NCBI GenBank assembly: GCA_052033935.1
Contig: JBPOJE010000007.1
Location: forward strand, 13,305-77,304
Reading direction: 5' to 3'
Origin: JAGVUD01 sp052033935
GTDB taxonomy: Bacteria > Armatimonadota > UBA5829 > DSUL01
Length of the DNA stretch: 64,000 bases
Shown: positions 42,901 through 51,937 of the stretch, in pieces
Layout of the letters: each line of letters starts with the position of its first letter
Numbering within the stretch: the first letter of the stretch is position 1
Notes under the pieces: generated by a model
Databases searched by the model: none
Told to the model about the DNA's origin: nothing
What the model saw: only the letters and a program-made list of their open reading frames with translations
Program-made: the position numbers and the translations under genes

Positions 42901-43526
42901 AAACAGAGGACATATCCACACGGGAGTTTCTGGAGATAATCATCGAAGAAGTGGACGGTCTCAACAAGATCGCGACGGACTTCCTCGATTTTGCGCGGCC
43001 GGTTCGGATGGAGCCGGTTGAGCTGGTGGCGGCGGATTTGCTCGATAAGCAGGCCTCGCTCTTGGCGCCGCAACTTCAAAGCGCGGGGATCGCTGTGCGC
43101 ATAGCAGCAGACGCGTCTCTTCCCTTCATAAGAGCCGACCAGAAGCAGATCGAGCAAGTGCTGTTGAACCTAATGCTCAACTCGATTCAGTCGATGGCCG
43201 AAGGTGGAACGCTTGATCTCGCGGCGCGGCCCTCACGGCGCTCGGCCTCCTGTGTGGAGATTGAGGTCCGTGACTCGGGGACGGGAATCCCGGCCGATCG
43301 GCTTTCGAAGGTGTTCACGCCCTTCTTCACAACCAAGGTCAAGGGAACCGGCCTGGGTCTTGCCGTGGTTCAGAGAATTGTCCACAACCACCAGGGGCAT
43401 ATCGAAGTTGACTCAAAAGAAGGGGAAGGCACGGCGTTCCGAATCCACCTTCCCATTGCCGGACCGCGGCCGGCCATGCTTGCGGACACGCCGGAGCCCG
43501 CGCTGGATCTTTTGGAGCGGTCGTGA
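39921..43526 (+). CDS. Hybrid-length sensor histidine kinase with four GAF domains and a PAS domain
   Basis: About 1201 residues from ATG 39921. Order: about 100 unassigned residues; GAF1 (LGRLQAVYDIGRAMPEA ... CVPLKGRNGRVVGVIS); GAF2 (VNKLTTAINSMLDLEYVLEQ); GAF3 (LNVLYDLSRRIGSAYGL); GAF4 (LSALYELSQRISTAGTL); PAS (ILSSVAAGVVTVDTEGLIVS); HisKA with the phospho-His in ASIAHELRNPLSSIKG; HATPase with N-box NLMLNSIQSM, G1 DSGTGIP, F-box FTPFFTTKVKGTGLGL. No transmembrane helix is seen, so it is probably cytosolic. It is an NtrB/AtoS-class kinase, paired with the sigma-54 response regulator 124 nt downstream. ATT 39963 (AAGGAGG 6 nt before) and GTG 39975 are alternative starts. Confidence 0.92.
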   Translation: MSVPLIVEKRRRREIQSPVVEPTPETGTAVSGACLTEAVETLYQHASKLGALKSLALFQTAGNGAPVLAASGGDSRPSVLRRLCAAAAGGVQAAGGSIVCSEVTVPGLFKGVLTCALNGSSDSFDISTLTGFARLMIENSVLRQRLVDSRAREKATLGRLQAVYDIGRAMPEASGEEHLSLICRKAVEAIQAQACSLMLRNAANELVIEASHGLQPEIVRDTRIPHGSGVAWRVMATGEPELLNESPGQEIGGQAIQARPGIQSSMCVPLKGRNGRVVGVISIRRMKPAPEFQPEDLRLFSAFAGQAALFIANADLHASLTRRVHEMATVNKLTTAINSMLDLEYVLEQIADCIIDVVGFDRCIVYLRDYRQGLESRVVRGFDEGASYPEIIDEQDGVVGLAAREQLVIYAEGEQLATASQVSDPGAAGANAVIAAPIVVRRQTIGVIVADNQNTGRAVEPEQVELLTTFVNHAGLAIENSQLYEAMEQKYSELNVLYDLSRRIGSAYGLNNAVNLLLEMALQAIPYLSAAFLLVDDVTHAVTLRAVRNINPSAPVDWSAAESPAASQLLAGLRDRKTVDAPSPDEEPGDWQEAFSSLLDASPTLLFMPLMADERTIGVVALSRAIENAFTFNDVKLLSIIASNASLIIKNAITYERSMQEKVLELSALYELSQRISTAGTLNEALESILAIVGDLVVCDECLVWTVDKDTGDLDLRASRWMGRSEASDQEHPQVDADLAAWALTERKAIVLPDIRLDSRFSPESLRSTRVRSLMSIPLMAQDEVVGVLSVHSYNPSSYTEEQVRILSVVASQAASIYRALEALTALTSYTENILSSVAAGVVTVDTEGLIVSWNRAAESILNLGSRHALGREFTELLQSVPVNGDALSPLTTAIQRVRDGGASERGVQISAKGAGEDSELHLMFSVSQLRDTAGEPLGLVVIFEDVTRQVQMQQEVRKMEELAAIGQLAASIAHELRNPLSSIKGAAQFLQQETEDISTREFLEIIIEEVDGLNKIATDFLDFARPVRMEPVELVAADLLDKQASLLAPQLQSAGIAVRIAADASLPFIRADQKQIEQVLLNLMLNSIQSMAEGGTLDLAARPSRRSASCVEIEVRDSGTGIPADRLSKVFTPFFTTKVKGTGLGLAVVQRIVHNHQGHIEVDSKEGEGTAFRIHLPIAGPRPAMLADTPEPALDLLERS

Positions 43527-43649
43527 ATGCCTGCGTTCGCTGTGCGGATTCGCCGATAACCTGAGAGGGTGGCTTGGCGCGCCGATTCGGGCCGGGGCGC
43601 CGCCGCAATGCTGAAGTGCACGCTTGCCTGAGGCTGGACTCAGAGCGTC

Positions 43650-44873
43650 GTGCTTGAGGTCGAGAAACTGTCTCAAAACGTACATCCTGGCAGAATACTC
43701 ATAGCTGACGACGAGCCGAACATCCGGCGCGTTTTGCAAGCCACGTTCCAGCGTGAGGGGTATGACGTCCTCACGGCCGAGAACGGGCGCAAGGCGCTCG
43801 ATCTTCTGCGCGCCAATGATGGGACGGACGTGCTGATCAGCGACCTCATCATGCCCGACATCAACGGCGTGGAGCTCCTCGAAATCGTTCGCGAGATGAA
43901 CCCTGCCCTGTCCGTCGTTATGATCACCGCGCACGGCACCATCAAGACAGCCGTTGATGCCATGCGGCTGGGGGCATTCGACTACGTGACCAAGCCGTTC
44001 GACATGGACGAGCTGAAGGTGCTGGTGCGGAAGGCCATCGAGCGCCGCGGCATGCTTACCGAGGACAGTGCTGTCAAGTCGAAGCTTCGAAAGACCTACC
44101 GTTTCGACAGCATCATCGGGCAGTCGAAGGGGCTTCGCGAGATTCTGGACGTTGTCTCGCGCGTTGCCAAGTCCCGCGCGAGTGTGCTCATCCGTGGCGA
44201 AAGCGGCACGGGTAAGGAGCTGATCGCCCGTGCTCTGCACTTCAACAGCCCGCGGGCGAAGGAGAACTTCGTGGCGGTCGCCTGCATTGCCCTTTCGGAG
44301 AACTTGCTCGAAAGCGAGTTGTTCGGGCACGAAAAGGGCGCATTTACCGGCGCGCTGTCGCAGAAGGCCGGCCGCTTTGAGCAGGCACACAAGGGCACGC
44401 TGTTTCTGGACGAGATCGGCGACATCCCGGCTAACGTGCAGATGAAGCTGCTTCGGGTGCTGCAGGAGCGCGAATTTGAAAGGGTCGGCGGCAATAAGAC
44501 GATCAAGGTTGATGTCCGGCTTGTCACCGCGACGAACCAGGATCTGGAAGAGCTAGTTGCCCAGGGGGACTTCCGGGAAGACCTTTTCTACCGCCTTAAG
44601 GTGGTAGAGGTCGTGCTTCCCCCGCTTCGTGAGCGTAGCGAGGATATCCCAATTCTGGTTGAGCACTTTCTCAAGCGCTACGGGCGCGAGGACGGGCGCG
44701 ACATTCACAGCGCATCCGCCGAAAGTCTCGCACTTCTGACGAAGTACCCGTGGCCGGGCAACATTCGCGAACTGGAAAACGCGATTGAGCGTGCGTGTGT
44801 GCTCGCGGACCCCGGCCAGAAGGAACTGACGCCAGATCTGCTCCCGCAGGAAGTCATATCGCAGTCCGCCTGA
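43650..44873 (+). CDS. NtrC-type sigma-54 response regulator lacking a DNA-binding domain
   Basis: A 407-residue protein. The receiver domain spans about 15-130 with the phospho-Asp D65 (ISDLIMPD) and K115 (VTKPF). The AAA+ sigma-54 interaction domain spans about 153-395: Walker A GESGTGKE (183-190), GAFTGA loop (230-235), Walker B LFLDEIGD, R-fingers in REDLFYRLKVVEV, WPGNIRELENAIERA. The protein then stops at ELTPDLLPQEVISQSA, without the Fis-type HTH that normally follows. It may therefore activate RNA polymerase-sigma-54 from solution, or work with another DNA-binding partner. The start is GTG 43650. Cognate kinase: the upstream gene. Confidence 0.9.
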   Translation: MLEVEKLSQNVHPGRILIADDEPNIRRVLQATFQREGYDVLTAENGRKALDLLRANDGTDVLISDLIMPDINGVELLEIVREMNPALSVVMITAHGTIKTAVDAMRLGAFDYVTKPFDMDELKVLVRKAIERRGMLTEDSAVKSKLRKTYRFDSIIGQSKGLREILDVVSRVAKSRASVLIRGESGTGKELIARALHFNSPRAKENFVAVACIALSENLLESELFGHEKGAFTGALSQKAGRFEQAHKGTLFLDEIGDIPANVQMKLLRVLQEREFERVGGNKTIKVDVRLVTATNQDLEELVAQGDFREDLFYRLKVVEVVLPPLRERSEDIPILVEHFLKRYGREDGRDIHSASAESLALLTKYPWPGNIRELENAIERACVLADPGQKELTPDLLPQEVISQSA

Positions 44874-44892
44874 CTGCGGCTGGTACGATCAG

Positions 44893-47374
44893 CTAGCCCC
44901 AGGGCAGACGAGATCCGATTCGCTGAGGCTGTGGCAGGGGCATGTCAGACGGCCACGCGATCGAGTAATCCATTCCCGGCAGCAGATCGAACACGTCATC
45001 GGCGAGCGGCTGTTCGCCGTCCACATCCAGGCAGACCGCCCACGCGAAAGCGTCCGAGCGGAATACCGCCCGGTCACCGTCGCGGCGCACCTCGACTTCT
45101 GCCGGCTTCCAGCGCAGATCTTTGAAGGGCGCGCGGAAGAGCTTCTGCTGTGCCACTGTTTCCCCGTTGTGGGTTAGGACGGCAAACGCCCCGCTTTCCG
45201 CAAAGCCTGCGCGCTCCCAGTCCGCTGCGGAGAAGCTTCCAAGAACCGTGGCCGCATTTGGTGCGAGTTGCGCCTGTGCAGTGATCTTGACAGGATAGGA
45301 GCCGTCGAGCGTGAAGATTCCGAACTGCGCTTCGCCGCTCCAGGGCTGCAGGGTATCGTTTACCCCGAAGATTGTGACCGTGTCGCCGGTGATGGCCGGG
45401 ACAATGCTTATCGGGGCAAATGCGCGCCGCACCGGGTGGTAGGCGAGCTTCCGCCGCAGAAAGTAGTCAACAAGCGCCCAACTGTGGCTGGCGGGCCAGC
45501 AGTCGTTGTACATCCAGAATATCGCGGAGGACGAGCTGAACATGCGGCGGCGGAAGTTGTTGATGTATTCCTGTAGCCCCTCAGCCTGAATCAGCGCCGA
45601 GTAGAAGACATAGTCCTCGAAATCGGTCTGCTCGATGCTCCGGCCCATCCAGTCCTCAAAGCAGCGGTAGGCTATGGGGCTTTCGGTCCAGTAGTTGCAG
45701 GAGTTGTCATGGAATTCCCATGCTGGCGAGAACAGCCGCCGCTGGCTCTCCGGCAGAAAAGCGCGCAGGGTCGCGGGTGATGTGGCACCCAGAACACCTC
45801 CCTCGTTCGGGAACCGGCTGACGTCATCCCGGTAGACCCAGAAGTTGCTCCCCTCCTCACGAAGCGACACGTTCCAGGGATGCTGGTCCCCGGAGTACGG
45901 GTCGTTCGGGAAGGCGTGATCGGGAGAAAACGGCGAGCTAGGCCAGTACGGCCGGGAGGGGTCCTCTGTCTTGAGGATGCGCGGAATCTCGAGATGGTAG
46001 AGTGCGTAGTCCGGGAACGCCTTGATCCTGTCGTATCCCCACTCCCACGCGCCCCATTCCAGTTCGTTGTTTCCGCACCACACGACGAGGCTGGGGTGCG
46101 CCGAAAGCTCCCTCGAAACGTGGGCGACCTCTTCGCGCACGTTCTGTAGGAACTCCGGGTCATCCCCCGGATACTTCGAACAGGCAAACACGAAATCGTG
46201 CCAGACGATCAGGCCCAGCTCGTCGCAGGCCTCCAGCAGAGCATGGTCGGCGTACAGCCCCCCACCCCATATCCGAAGCGCGTTGAAGTTCGCGCCTACA
46301 GCAAGCTCCACAAGCTTCCGGTAATGCTCCGGCGTGATGCGGGCGAAGATGGTGTCCGGGGGTACCCAGTTCGCACCCTTTGCGAACACTGGCTGTCCGT
46401 TCACCTCGATAATGAAATAGCGGGTCCTGTGCGATGCGGACACTCCGAATGCCCGTGCGCCGGATGGCCCGGTCCAGCGTCTCTCCTCCGGCCTCCAGTG
46501 TGAGTTCCACGTCATATAGTCGCTGCTCGCCGTGCCCGGTGGGCCACCATAGAACCGGATCGGCAATCTCAATGGACACCTGGCGCCTCGACATACCAGG
46601 ATCCAGAGCCATGCCGAGTTCGCTTTCCAATCCTTCCGCTGGAAGACGCATGCGCAAAACCGCGTTCATGGGCTGGTCCTCAACGCATGAGATCAGGACG
46701 TCTGCCCGCAGAACCGCGCTCTTGTGATCTTCGGCGAGTGCGGGGGTCAGCACAACGGCATTAATGTGCGCTGATGCCGCCCATTCGAGGCGGACCGGCT
46801 TCGGTATGCCAACGTTGATGAGCCTCGGGCTCCAGTCCCACGAGAACGAGCATTGCGGCTTGCGCAGCCATGAGCGTTTGTGCAGCCTGTGGTCCATGGC
46901 CGGCTGATACGCCTCGCCGGGCTTTTCGGACACCGAGTACAGGCCACTGTCCACCTGCACCGCCAGCACGTTTTTGCCGTCCTTCAGCTTGCCTGTCACA
47001 TTTACCCGCAGCGGCCGGAAGACGTTGGCGTGTCTCGCGACCTCCTGGCCGTTCAGATACACGATCGCGTCGAGATCCAGCCCCTCGAACACGAGCCATG
47101 CGTGCGCCTCAATGGCCTCCTCCGGGGCTTCGAATTCCCGGCGGTACACCCATATCTGCTCTTCCACCCACCTCGCCGCCTGCGCATTGAGGCCATAGTT
47201 CGTATCTTCGATGAGTCCCTCGCGCTGCAGATCGAGGTGGATGTCGCCGGGCACCAGAGCGTCAATGAACGTTCTCTCGTCGCATTTGGCTCCGACGTAC
47301 TGATGCGGCTGTCCGTGCGCACCGTCAAAGCCTCTCGCCTTCCATACGCCATTGAGATCAAGATGCTTCAGCAT
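44893..47374 (-). pseudogene. GH2 beta-mannosidase, intact except for one frameshift
   Basis: Two overlapping frames (47374 to about 46420, then about 46420 to 44893) make one GH2 beta-mannosidase of about 826 residues. The N-part holds the sugar-binding and immunoglobulin-like domains (NGVWKARGFDGAHG, FSWDWSPRLINVGI, WWPTGHGEQRLYDVEL) and breaks after IRSVRIAQDP. The C-part resumes RYFIIEVNGQPVFAKGANWVPPD. The acid/base Glu is in WCGNNELEWG; the likely nucleophile Glu is in RFPNEGGVLG. The total of 2482 nt is 3n+1, so one inserted (or two lost) base near 46418-46428 accounts for it. It would cleave beta-mannosides. It follows the CBM9-like gene by 24 nt. Error or recent decay: undecided. Confidence 0.88.
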
Positions 47375-47398
47375 TGGTTCTCCTGAAAGCCGTGGATA

Positions 47399-48079
47399 TC
47401 AGAGGAAGCTCAGAGTCCCAAAGAAGTCTGGCTGGTGGAAATCGGGCTTCGGTGTGCCGACAAGCGCCCAGCTTCCCCAGTGCGGATGGGAGTTGTTCTC
47501 GGCGCACTTATACAGGTTCGCCCGCCACTTAACGCCCCGCGCCGGGCGGGTGACCTCGGCGCACTTCTCGATAAGAGCGAACGGCACGCGGTACTCTATC
47601 GTCCAAACAACAGGCTCGGGTATCTCCGGATCAACAACTGGCGGCATCGAACGTGCGATCTGGAGCAAATCCGCCTCCTGTTCCGACAGCGGGGCCACGT
47701 TCTCCATTCGTGCGGTCTGGCTACTGAACAGGAGTGTTCCGCCGCAGTTGGTTTCGATGTTGAAGTACCTGGGCGAGCGTTCAGGGGCTGGCTGGAAGAA
47801 AATCTCAACACAGGCGTCGCGGCAGACTGGCCCGTTGAACGTGGTGCACACCGAACGCACGAACTGGTCCTGAACCTGAAAGATCACGTACAGGTAGTCC
47901 TTCGAGTACTGCAGCTTGAACTCTGTGCAGGGCGTCCAGCCGCCCTTGTGCCATGGGTAACTGGCAATCGGCGCGGCCGGTACTGCCGTCCATTCGGGCT
48001 TCTCCCATACCCCATCCGGCACGAAGTCCGCCGGAGCCGGGCTGACGTAGTAGATTGCCGGGGGCGCTGTCTGATCCAT
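47399..48079 (-). CDS. CBM9-like carbohydrate-binding protein
   Basis: About 226 residues from ATG 48079 (GGAGG 10 nt upstream). The fold is beta-rich, with a pattern of carbohydrate-binding family 9-like domains: WEKPEWTAVP, YSKDYLYVIFQVQDQFVR, CVEIFFQPAPE, YFNIETNCGGTLLF, WTIEYRVPFALIEK, WRANLYKCAENNSHPHWGSW and FHQPDFFGTLSF. No signal peptide is visible. Relatives occur as lone proteins near glycoside hydrolases. Next to the beta-mannosidase, it may belong to the same mannan-related unit. Confidence 0.82.
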   Translation of the reverse strand: MDQTAPPAIYYVSPAPADFVPDGVWEKPEWTAVPAAPIASYPWHKGGWTPCTEFKLQYSKDYLYVIFQVQDQFVRSVCTTFNGPVCRDACVEIFFQPAPERSPRYFNIETNCGGTLLFSSQTARMENVAPLSEQEADLLQIARSMPPVVDPEIPEPVVWTIEYRVPFALIEKCAEVTRPARGVKWRANLYKCAENNSHPHWGSWALVGTPKPDFHQPDFFGTLSFL

Positions 48080-48139
48080 AGTCTCGATTCCTCCAAAATG
48101 CAGGCGGTTGGCCGCCTGGGGCAAGTTTACCTAGACGGG

Positions 48140-48907
48140 CTATCTGCGAACAAGGCCCGCCGCGGCAAGCGCCAGCGGAAGGGCGAGGAGCGCAACGACG
48201 GCCGCCTGGCCGCCCACACCTGAACTCCAGAGCTTCGCGGCCGGCATCGGCGGCTGCGCGATGTTCGCCTCGACTTCCAGAATCTTCGGGTAGAACTTGT
48301 CGAGAAAGGCCTGCATGTCTGCCAGCGTCTCATCTTCGCTGGTCTTGACGGGTGACGCTACCCGAACCATCGTCGAGACGCCCAACTTGCGCTGAACGCG
48401 GGTCTTGACCGCTGTCCAGAAATCGCCCTCGCGACGGCCGCTGATATCGAGTGGCTGCTTGTCCGAAAGATACCAGTACAGCACAAGCCAGGTCACGGCG
48501 TTCTTCTCTGCCCCGAGCAGGTTGGCGCTCAGTTCGTGTCCGGCGATACTGAGCGGCACCATGCCGCGATCGTCGAGCCTGTAGCCCTGCGCCGGGAAGC
48601 AGACGTGTGGATCGTGGAAGCTGTTGGAGCGGCGGGCATAGTTGTAAACAAGGCAGAGTCCCACAGGGTAGGAGCGCGACCCGAAGTAGTAGTCCCGGTA
48701 AAGAACGGCCTGTGCGGCGAGCTGGTCCTCGATGGGCACCCCCTCCATCTGGACGTCCACACCGTGCCACAGGCCCAGTTCCTTCGGCACGGGGGACAGG
48801 TCCAGCCGGTTCATAAGATGCGGCTCCGGCCTCACGAACATCCAGCCCGCCGCCAGAACGAAAAGCGCCAGCCCGACCACAAAACCATGCGCGCGAACCC
48901 ATGTCAT
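48140..48907 (-). CDS. epsI: Exosortase-associated protein EpsI
   Basis: A 255-residue EpsI/DUF3485-type protein. An N-terminal membrane segment (GFVVGLALFVLAAGWMFV) is followed by the extracytoplasmic domain (VPKELGLWHGVD, LYRDYYFGSRSYPVGLCLVY, HDPHVCFPAQGYRLDDRG, LLGAEKNAVTWLVLYWYL) and a C-terminal hydrophobic segment (AAVVALLALPLALAAAGLV). EpsI accompanies exosortases, often fused to them, but its activity is unknown. The C-terminal helix plus RR ending is compatible with an anchor. It follows the exosortase gene with a 1-nt gap. Confidence 0.88.
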   Translation of the reverse strand: MTWVRAHGFVVGLALFVLAAGWMFVRPEPHLMNRLDLSPVPKELGLWHGVDVQMEGVPIEDQLAAQAVLYRDYYFGSRSYPVGLCLVYNYARRSNSFHDPHVCFPAQGYRLDDRGMVPLSIAGHELSANLLGAEKNAVTWLVLYWYLSDKQPLDISGRREGDFWTAVKTRVQRKLGVSTMVRVASPVKTSEDETLADMQAFLDKFYPKILEVEANIAQPPMPAAKLWSSGVGGQAAVVALLALPLALAAAGLVRR

Positions 48908-48908
48908 G

Positions 48909-49799
48909 TCAGGCTGTCCCCTCCGAAGATGTGAACTTGACCCGGAGCAGCCACGCCTCCGCCAGGAACAGAATGAGGCCGATGGAATACATGATCACTC
49001 CTGAGAAGTTGTGGAATACCCCCATCGCGACCTCCTCGCCGTAGTACTCGCCCAAAAGACCGATTGCAACGATTCTGAAGATGTTCGCCAGCACCGCGAT
49101 GGGAATGGCGGAGATGAGAAGCACCACTTTGCTCCAGAACGAACCGCGTGCAAGATAAGCGACCACACTGCCGACGAATATCAGGCTGAAGATGGTGTTC
49201 AGTCCGCTGCAGGGCGCCTCGACGAAGAGCTGAAACGTGGGGAGCAGCATCATAGTGCCTTCGCGTACCACGGGAAAGCCCATCAGCGCAAGCACCAGCG
49301 ACGCCGCGATTGCGCTGAGCGTCTGCAGCTTGATGCTAAGCACGGCCTGGATAAGCGGAAGCGGTATCATGAAGATCATGAACAGCGATGGATAGAACAC
49401 CTCGCGCAGCACGTGCGGCCCGAAGTAGTAGAGAGTCAGTCCCCAGAACAGAGGGAACAGCGACAGCCCCGAGAGCACGTGAACATCAAAAATGAGGCCC
49501 GCGAGATGAAGCGCCATGGCCGCCGCGATGTACCAGAGCCCCCACCGCTCCATGCGCTTCGGCACCGCGGCGAGGCTCGCCCGCTTGTCCCACAGGAAAT
49601 AGGCTATGACTACCGGCACCCAGAACCCGTGCGAGTAGTTGGATCCCTGCAGAGTCCACGCGCGAACCATCCAGTCGAATGCGCTGTAATACAGCGCGGC
49701 GAGGATCAGCCCAGGAATGACGAGTGTGCGGAAGTCACAGACGTTCGCGGGGCGAGACTGTGGGGATTGGGCGGTAGAGGTCACGGCTTCTGATTGCAC
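48909..49799 (-). CDS. xrt: Exosortase (PEP-CTERM-type transpeptidase)
   Basis: A 296-residue polytopic membrane protein with about eight hydrophobic helices. The catalytic triad is conserved: Cys in LFVEAPCSGLNTI, Arg in LANIFRIVAIGLLG, and His in FHNFSGVIMYSIG. SHGFWVPVVIAYFLW is also typical. Exosortases sort PEP-CTERM-like proteins to the envelope or exopolysaccharide. No target protein with a C-terminal PEP-type motif, transmembrane helix and basic tail is encoded in this window. It precedes epsI and follows a sugar transferase. Confidence 0.93.
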   Translation of the reverse strand: MQSEAVTSTAQSPQSRPANVCDFRTLVIPGLILAALYYSAFDWMVRAWTLQGSNYSHGFWVPVVIAYFLWDKRASLAAVPKRMERWGLWYIAAAMALHLAGLIFDVHVLSGLSLFPLFWGLTLYYFGPHVLREVFYPSLFMIFMIPLPLIQAVLSIKLQTLSAIAASLVLALMGFPVVREGTMMLLPTFQLFVEAPCSGLNTIFSLIFVGSVVAYLARGSFWSKVVLLISAIPIAVLANIFRIVAIGLLGEYYGEEVAMGVFHNFSGVIMYSIGLILFLAEAWLLRVKFTSSEGTA

Positions 49800-49944
49800 G
49801 ATGAAATGATGCTATCCAGGTATCCTTACCCAAAGCCGGCGGCCGCACCCGACTGACCGCCGATGAAATCATCCTAACATACCAGCATTCCCCTCCGCCA
49901 TTCATTTTTCCTCCCAGTCTGGGCAACACCACCTGTGCAGGACT

Positions 49945-50859
49945 TCAGTAGGCGCCCTTTCTCCTGAGAAGGGCCGGAATCGTCAGCAGCAAAATCAACG
50001 CGTCGCCCAGCACCGACCGCTCGAACAGGTATCGCATGTCCAAACGAACGCGCTCCTCGTAGCTCGTGTCATTGCGCCCGCTCACCTGCCACAGACCCGT
50101 CACGCCGGGCCGTACGCTGAACAGCCGTGCTTCGGATGGCCAGTACTTGTCCACCTCGCCCTCAACGATCGGGCGTGGTCCCACCAGAGACATCTCGCCG
50201 CGCAGCACGTTAATGAGCTGCGGCAGCTCGTCAAGGCTGGTTCGGCGCAGGAATGCCCCCACCTTAGTGATGCGCGGGTCGTTCTTCAGCTTGTAGTTTT
50301 CTTCGAACTCCTCACGGAGCGCGTCATCGGCGGCCAGAAGGTCGGCCAGCACTTCGTCGGCGTTTACACACATCGAGCGGAACTTGAAGAGCTTGAACTC
50401 CCGCTTCCGTTGTCCAAGACGCCTGTGTGCGTAAAGCACGGGGCCTGGCGATTCAATGTAGATCGCGGCCGAGATGATGAGCAGAACCGGCGACAGAATC
50501 ACAATGCTCGCTGTTGCCAGCAGCAAATCGGCGAACCTCTTTGAGATAAGGTAGAGGCGCTCGTTGATGATGCCCAAGGGCGACCTGGCTGCCTGAGGCG
50601 CCAGATAGGACGACTTGTCGAACGCCTTGATCGAGGACGCCGCCTCTGAGCGGCTACGCATTCTGCGCCAGCCAATGTAGTAGCCCGCAATGCCCAGCCC
50701 AAAAGTCGAAAGCACCCTCCCCGCGGGTTCCGGCGCGTGAATGGCGAACTGACATTCGGAGATATGTGGCGGGGCATCAGTGGCAGCGCGGGCGATGAGA
50801 GGCGCGCAGCAGTATGCAGATATAACCAGTACCGCCAGCCACCGCGCGTACATAACCAT
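49945..50859 (-). CDS. Polyprenyl-phosphate sugar-1-phosphate transferase (exopolysaccharide initiation)
   Basis: About 304 residues from ATG 50859. It begins with a possible signal/anchor (MYARWLAVLVISAYCCAPLI), then a helix (STFGLGIAGYYIGW) and the bacterial sugar transferase domain: a reentrant helix before ESPGPVLYAHRRLGQ, FKLFKFRSMC, ITKVGAFLRRTSLDELPQL, VLRGEMSLVGPRPIVEGEVD, RPGVTGLWQVSGRND. It transfers a sugar phosphate onto a polyprenyl phosphate, starting exopolysaccharide synthesis. The N-terminus lacks the usual CoA-binding-like domain of WbaP/WcaJ. The upstream GTG 50925 (326 residues) is an alternative start. Linked to the exosortase. Confidence 0.88.
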   Translation of the reverse strand: MVMYARWLAVLVISAYCCAPLIARAATDAPPHISECQFAIHAPEPAGRVLSTFGLGIAGYYIGWRRMRSRSEAASSIKAFDKSSYLAPQAARSPLGIINERLYLISKRFADLLLATASIVILSPVLLIISAAIYIESPGPVLYAHRRLGQRKREFKLFKFRSMCVNADEVLADLLAADDALREEFEENYKLKNDPRITKVGAFLRRTSLDELPQLINVLRGEMSLVGPRPIVEGEVDKYWPSEARLFSVRPGVTGLWQVSGRNDTSYEERVRLDMRYLFERSVLGDALILLLTIPALLRRKGAY

Positions 50860-51017
50860 ATTACACCGTCTTGAAGACGTCGCCGCAATTCCCTTCGTTT
50901 CGACCGCACCCTGCCCGGAACTCACACGGACGGGGCTGCTACGTGCCAGTATACCACCAGGCGTAACAGCGGCTGAACTTCAATACCGGCAATCGGCTGA
51001 AAATGTTCCGGGCGGCA

Positions 51018-51937
51018 TCACGGAAAGACAGGCTGCGTCCAGCATCTGGCACCGCTGCCTGTTCGCACACGGGCGCGAACGTAGCCCGGCCCCAGTGATG
51101 GCCGAAACTCCGCTTCGATACCGCTGACGGCGTGAAGCACCTGTCCGCCCGCGCCAACGAAGTCAATCACGCAGTCCGTATTCGCCGCGCTTTTGACGCG
51201 GAGGCGAATGACCGAGGCGGTATTCGTGAGGTCGGCCAGTTCGACTCCTGTGGTTGCATAAAACTCGCCGCTTCGGATTGCACCGATGATATCGCGGGCT
51301 GTCAGGGAAGCTGCGCGGACCATTATCCAACCCCTGCCGGGATTCGCTTTGCCGGGATGGAACTCGGCGAAGTGGTGCGCATCGTCAACCGCAAGCCCGT
51401 ACACTTTCCGTCCCGACGAAAGCAGATCGTCCCACATGGACTCGACGGACTGCTTGCCGAGCTCAGCATCACCGTCGTTGTACACCGTGGGGTGGCCATT
51501 GTACACCTCCAGAAAACGCAGGTTCTCCACGGACAGCATGTCGGCCGAGGCAATCGCATAGCGGAAATTCGGGTGGTTTACATGTCCGAGCCCGCCGGCC
51601 TGCTCAATAGCCACAAGGTTTGCCCGCAGCGTCTCAGCGATTGTCTCCTCGCAGAGCGGGGGCAGAGTAGCGCGGATATCCAGAGCGTTGAGGTGGATGG
51701 GTTTGCCGTTGAAGTTGATGCTGATCTCCTCGCCGCTGATCAGCAGGAAGTCCGCCCCGTTCAGCTTCTCCACGCTAGCAGAGTCAGAGGCGATTTGTGA
51801 TCGGATAGCGCAAGGAAGTCATATCCGTGGGCTGCGTACCAGCGGATGACCTCCTCGGGCGAAGTGTCGCCGTCTGATTGTGTTGTGTGGGTATGCGTGT
51901 TGCCCTTGAACCATCGCGTCCCTTCGTGCTGAGTCAC
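51018..51937 (-). pseudogene. PHP-domain phosphoesterase with one frameshift
   Basis: A metal-dependent PHP hydrolase of about 306 residues split over two frames. From GTG 51937 (overlapping the GNAT stop as GTGA) it reads TQHEGTRWFKGNTHTHTTQS, then SPEEVIRWYAAHGYDFLALS and DHK. Then the frame is lost, and VEKLNGADFLLISGEEISIN continues in the neighbouring frame. Metal ligands: HTHT, the Asp-His of SDHK, the Glu of GEEIS, His in GHVNHPNF, and VDDAHHFAEF. The length of 920 nt is 3n-1, so one base is missing near 51794-51798 (a restored SDHN would be canonical). The C-terminal about 80 residues form a beta domain (VIRLRVKSAANTDCVIDFVG). Confidence 0.82.

Noticed and set aside
46405..46430. Programmed ribosomal frameshift in the beta-mannosidase (and the other three broken genes)
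   Set aside because: No slippery heptamer or clear downstream stimulator at any of the four sites; enzymes of these families are not known to use frameshifting.
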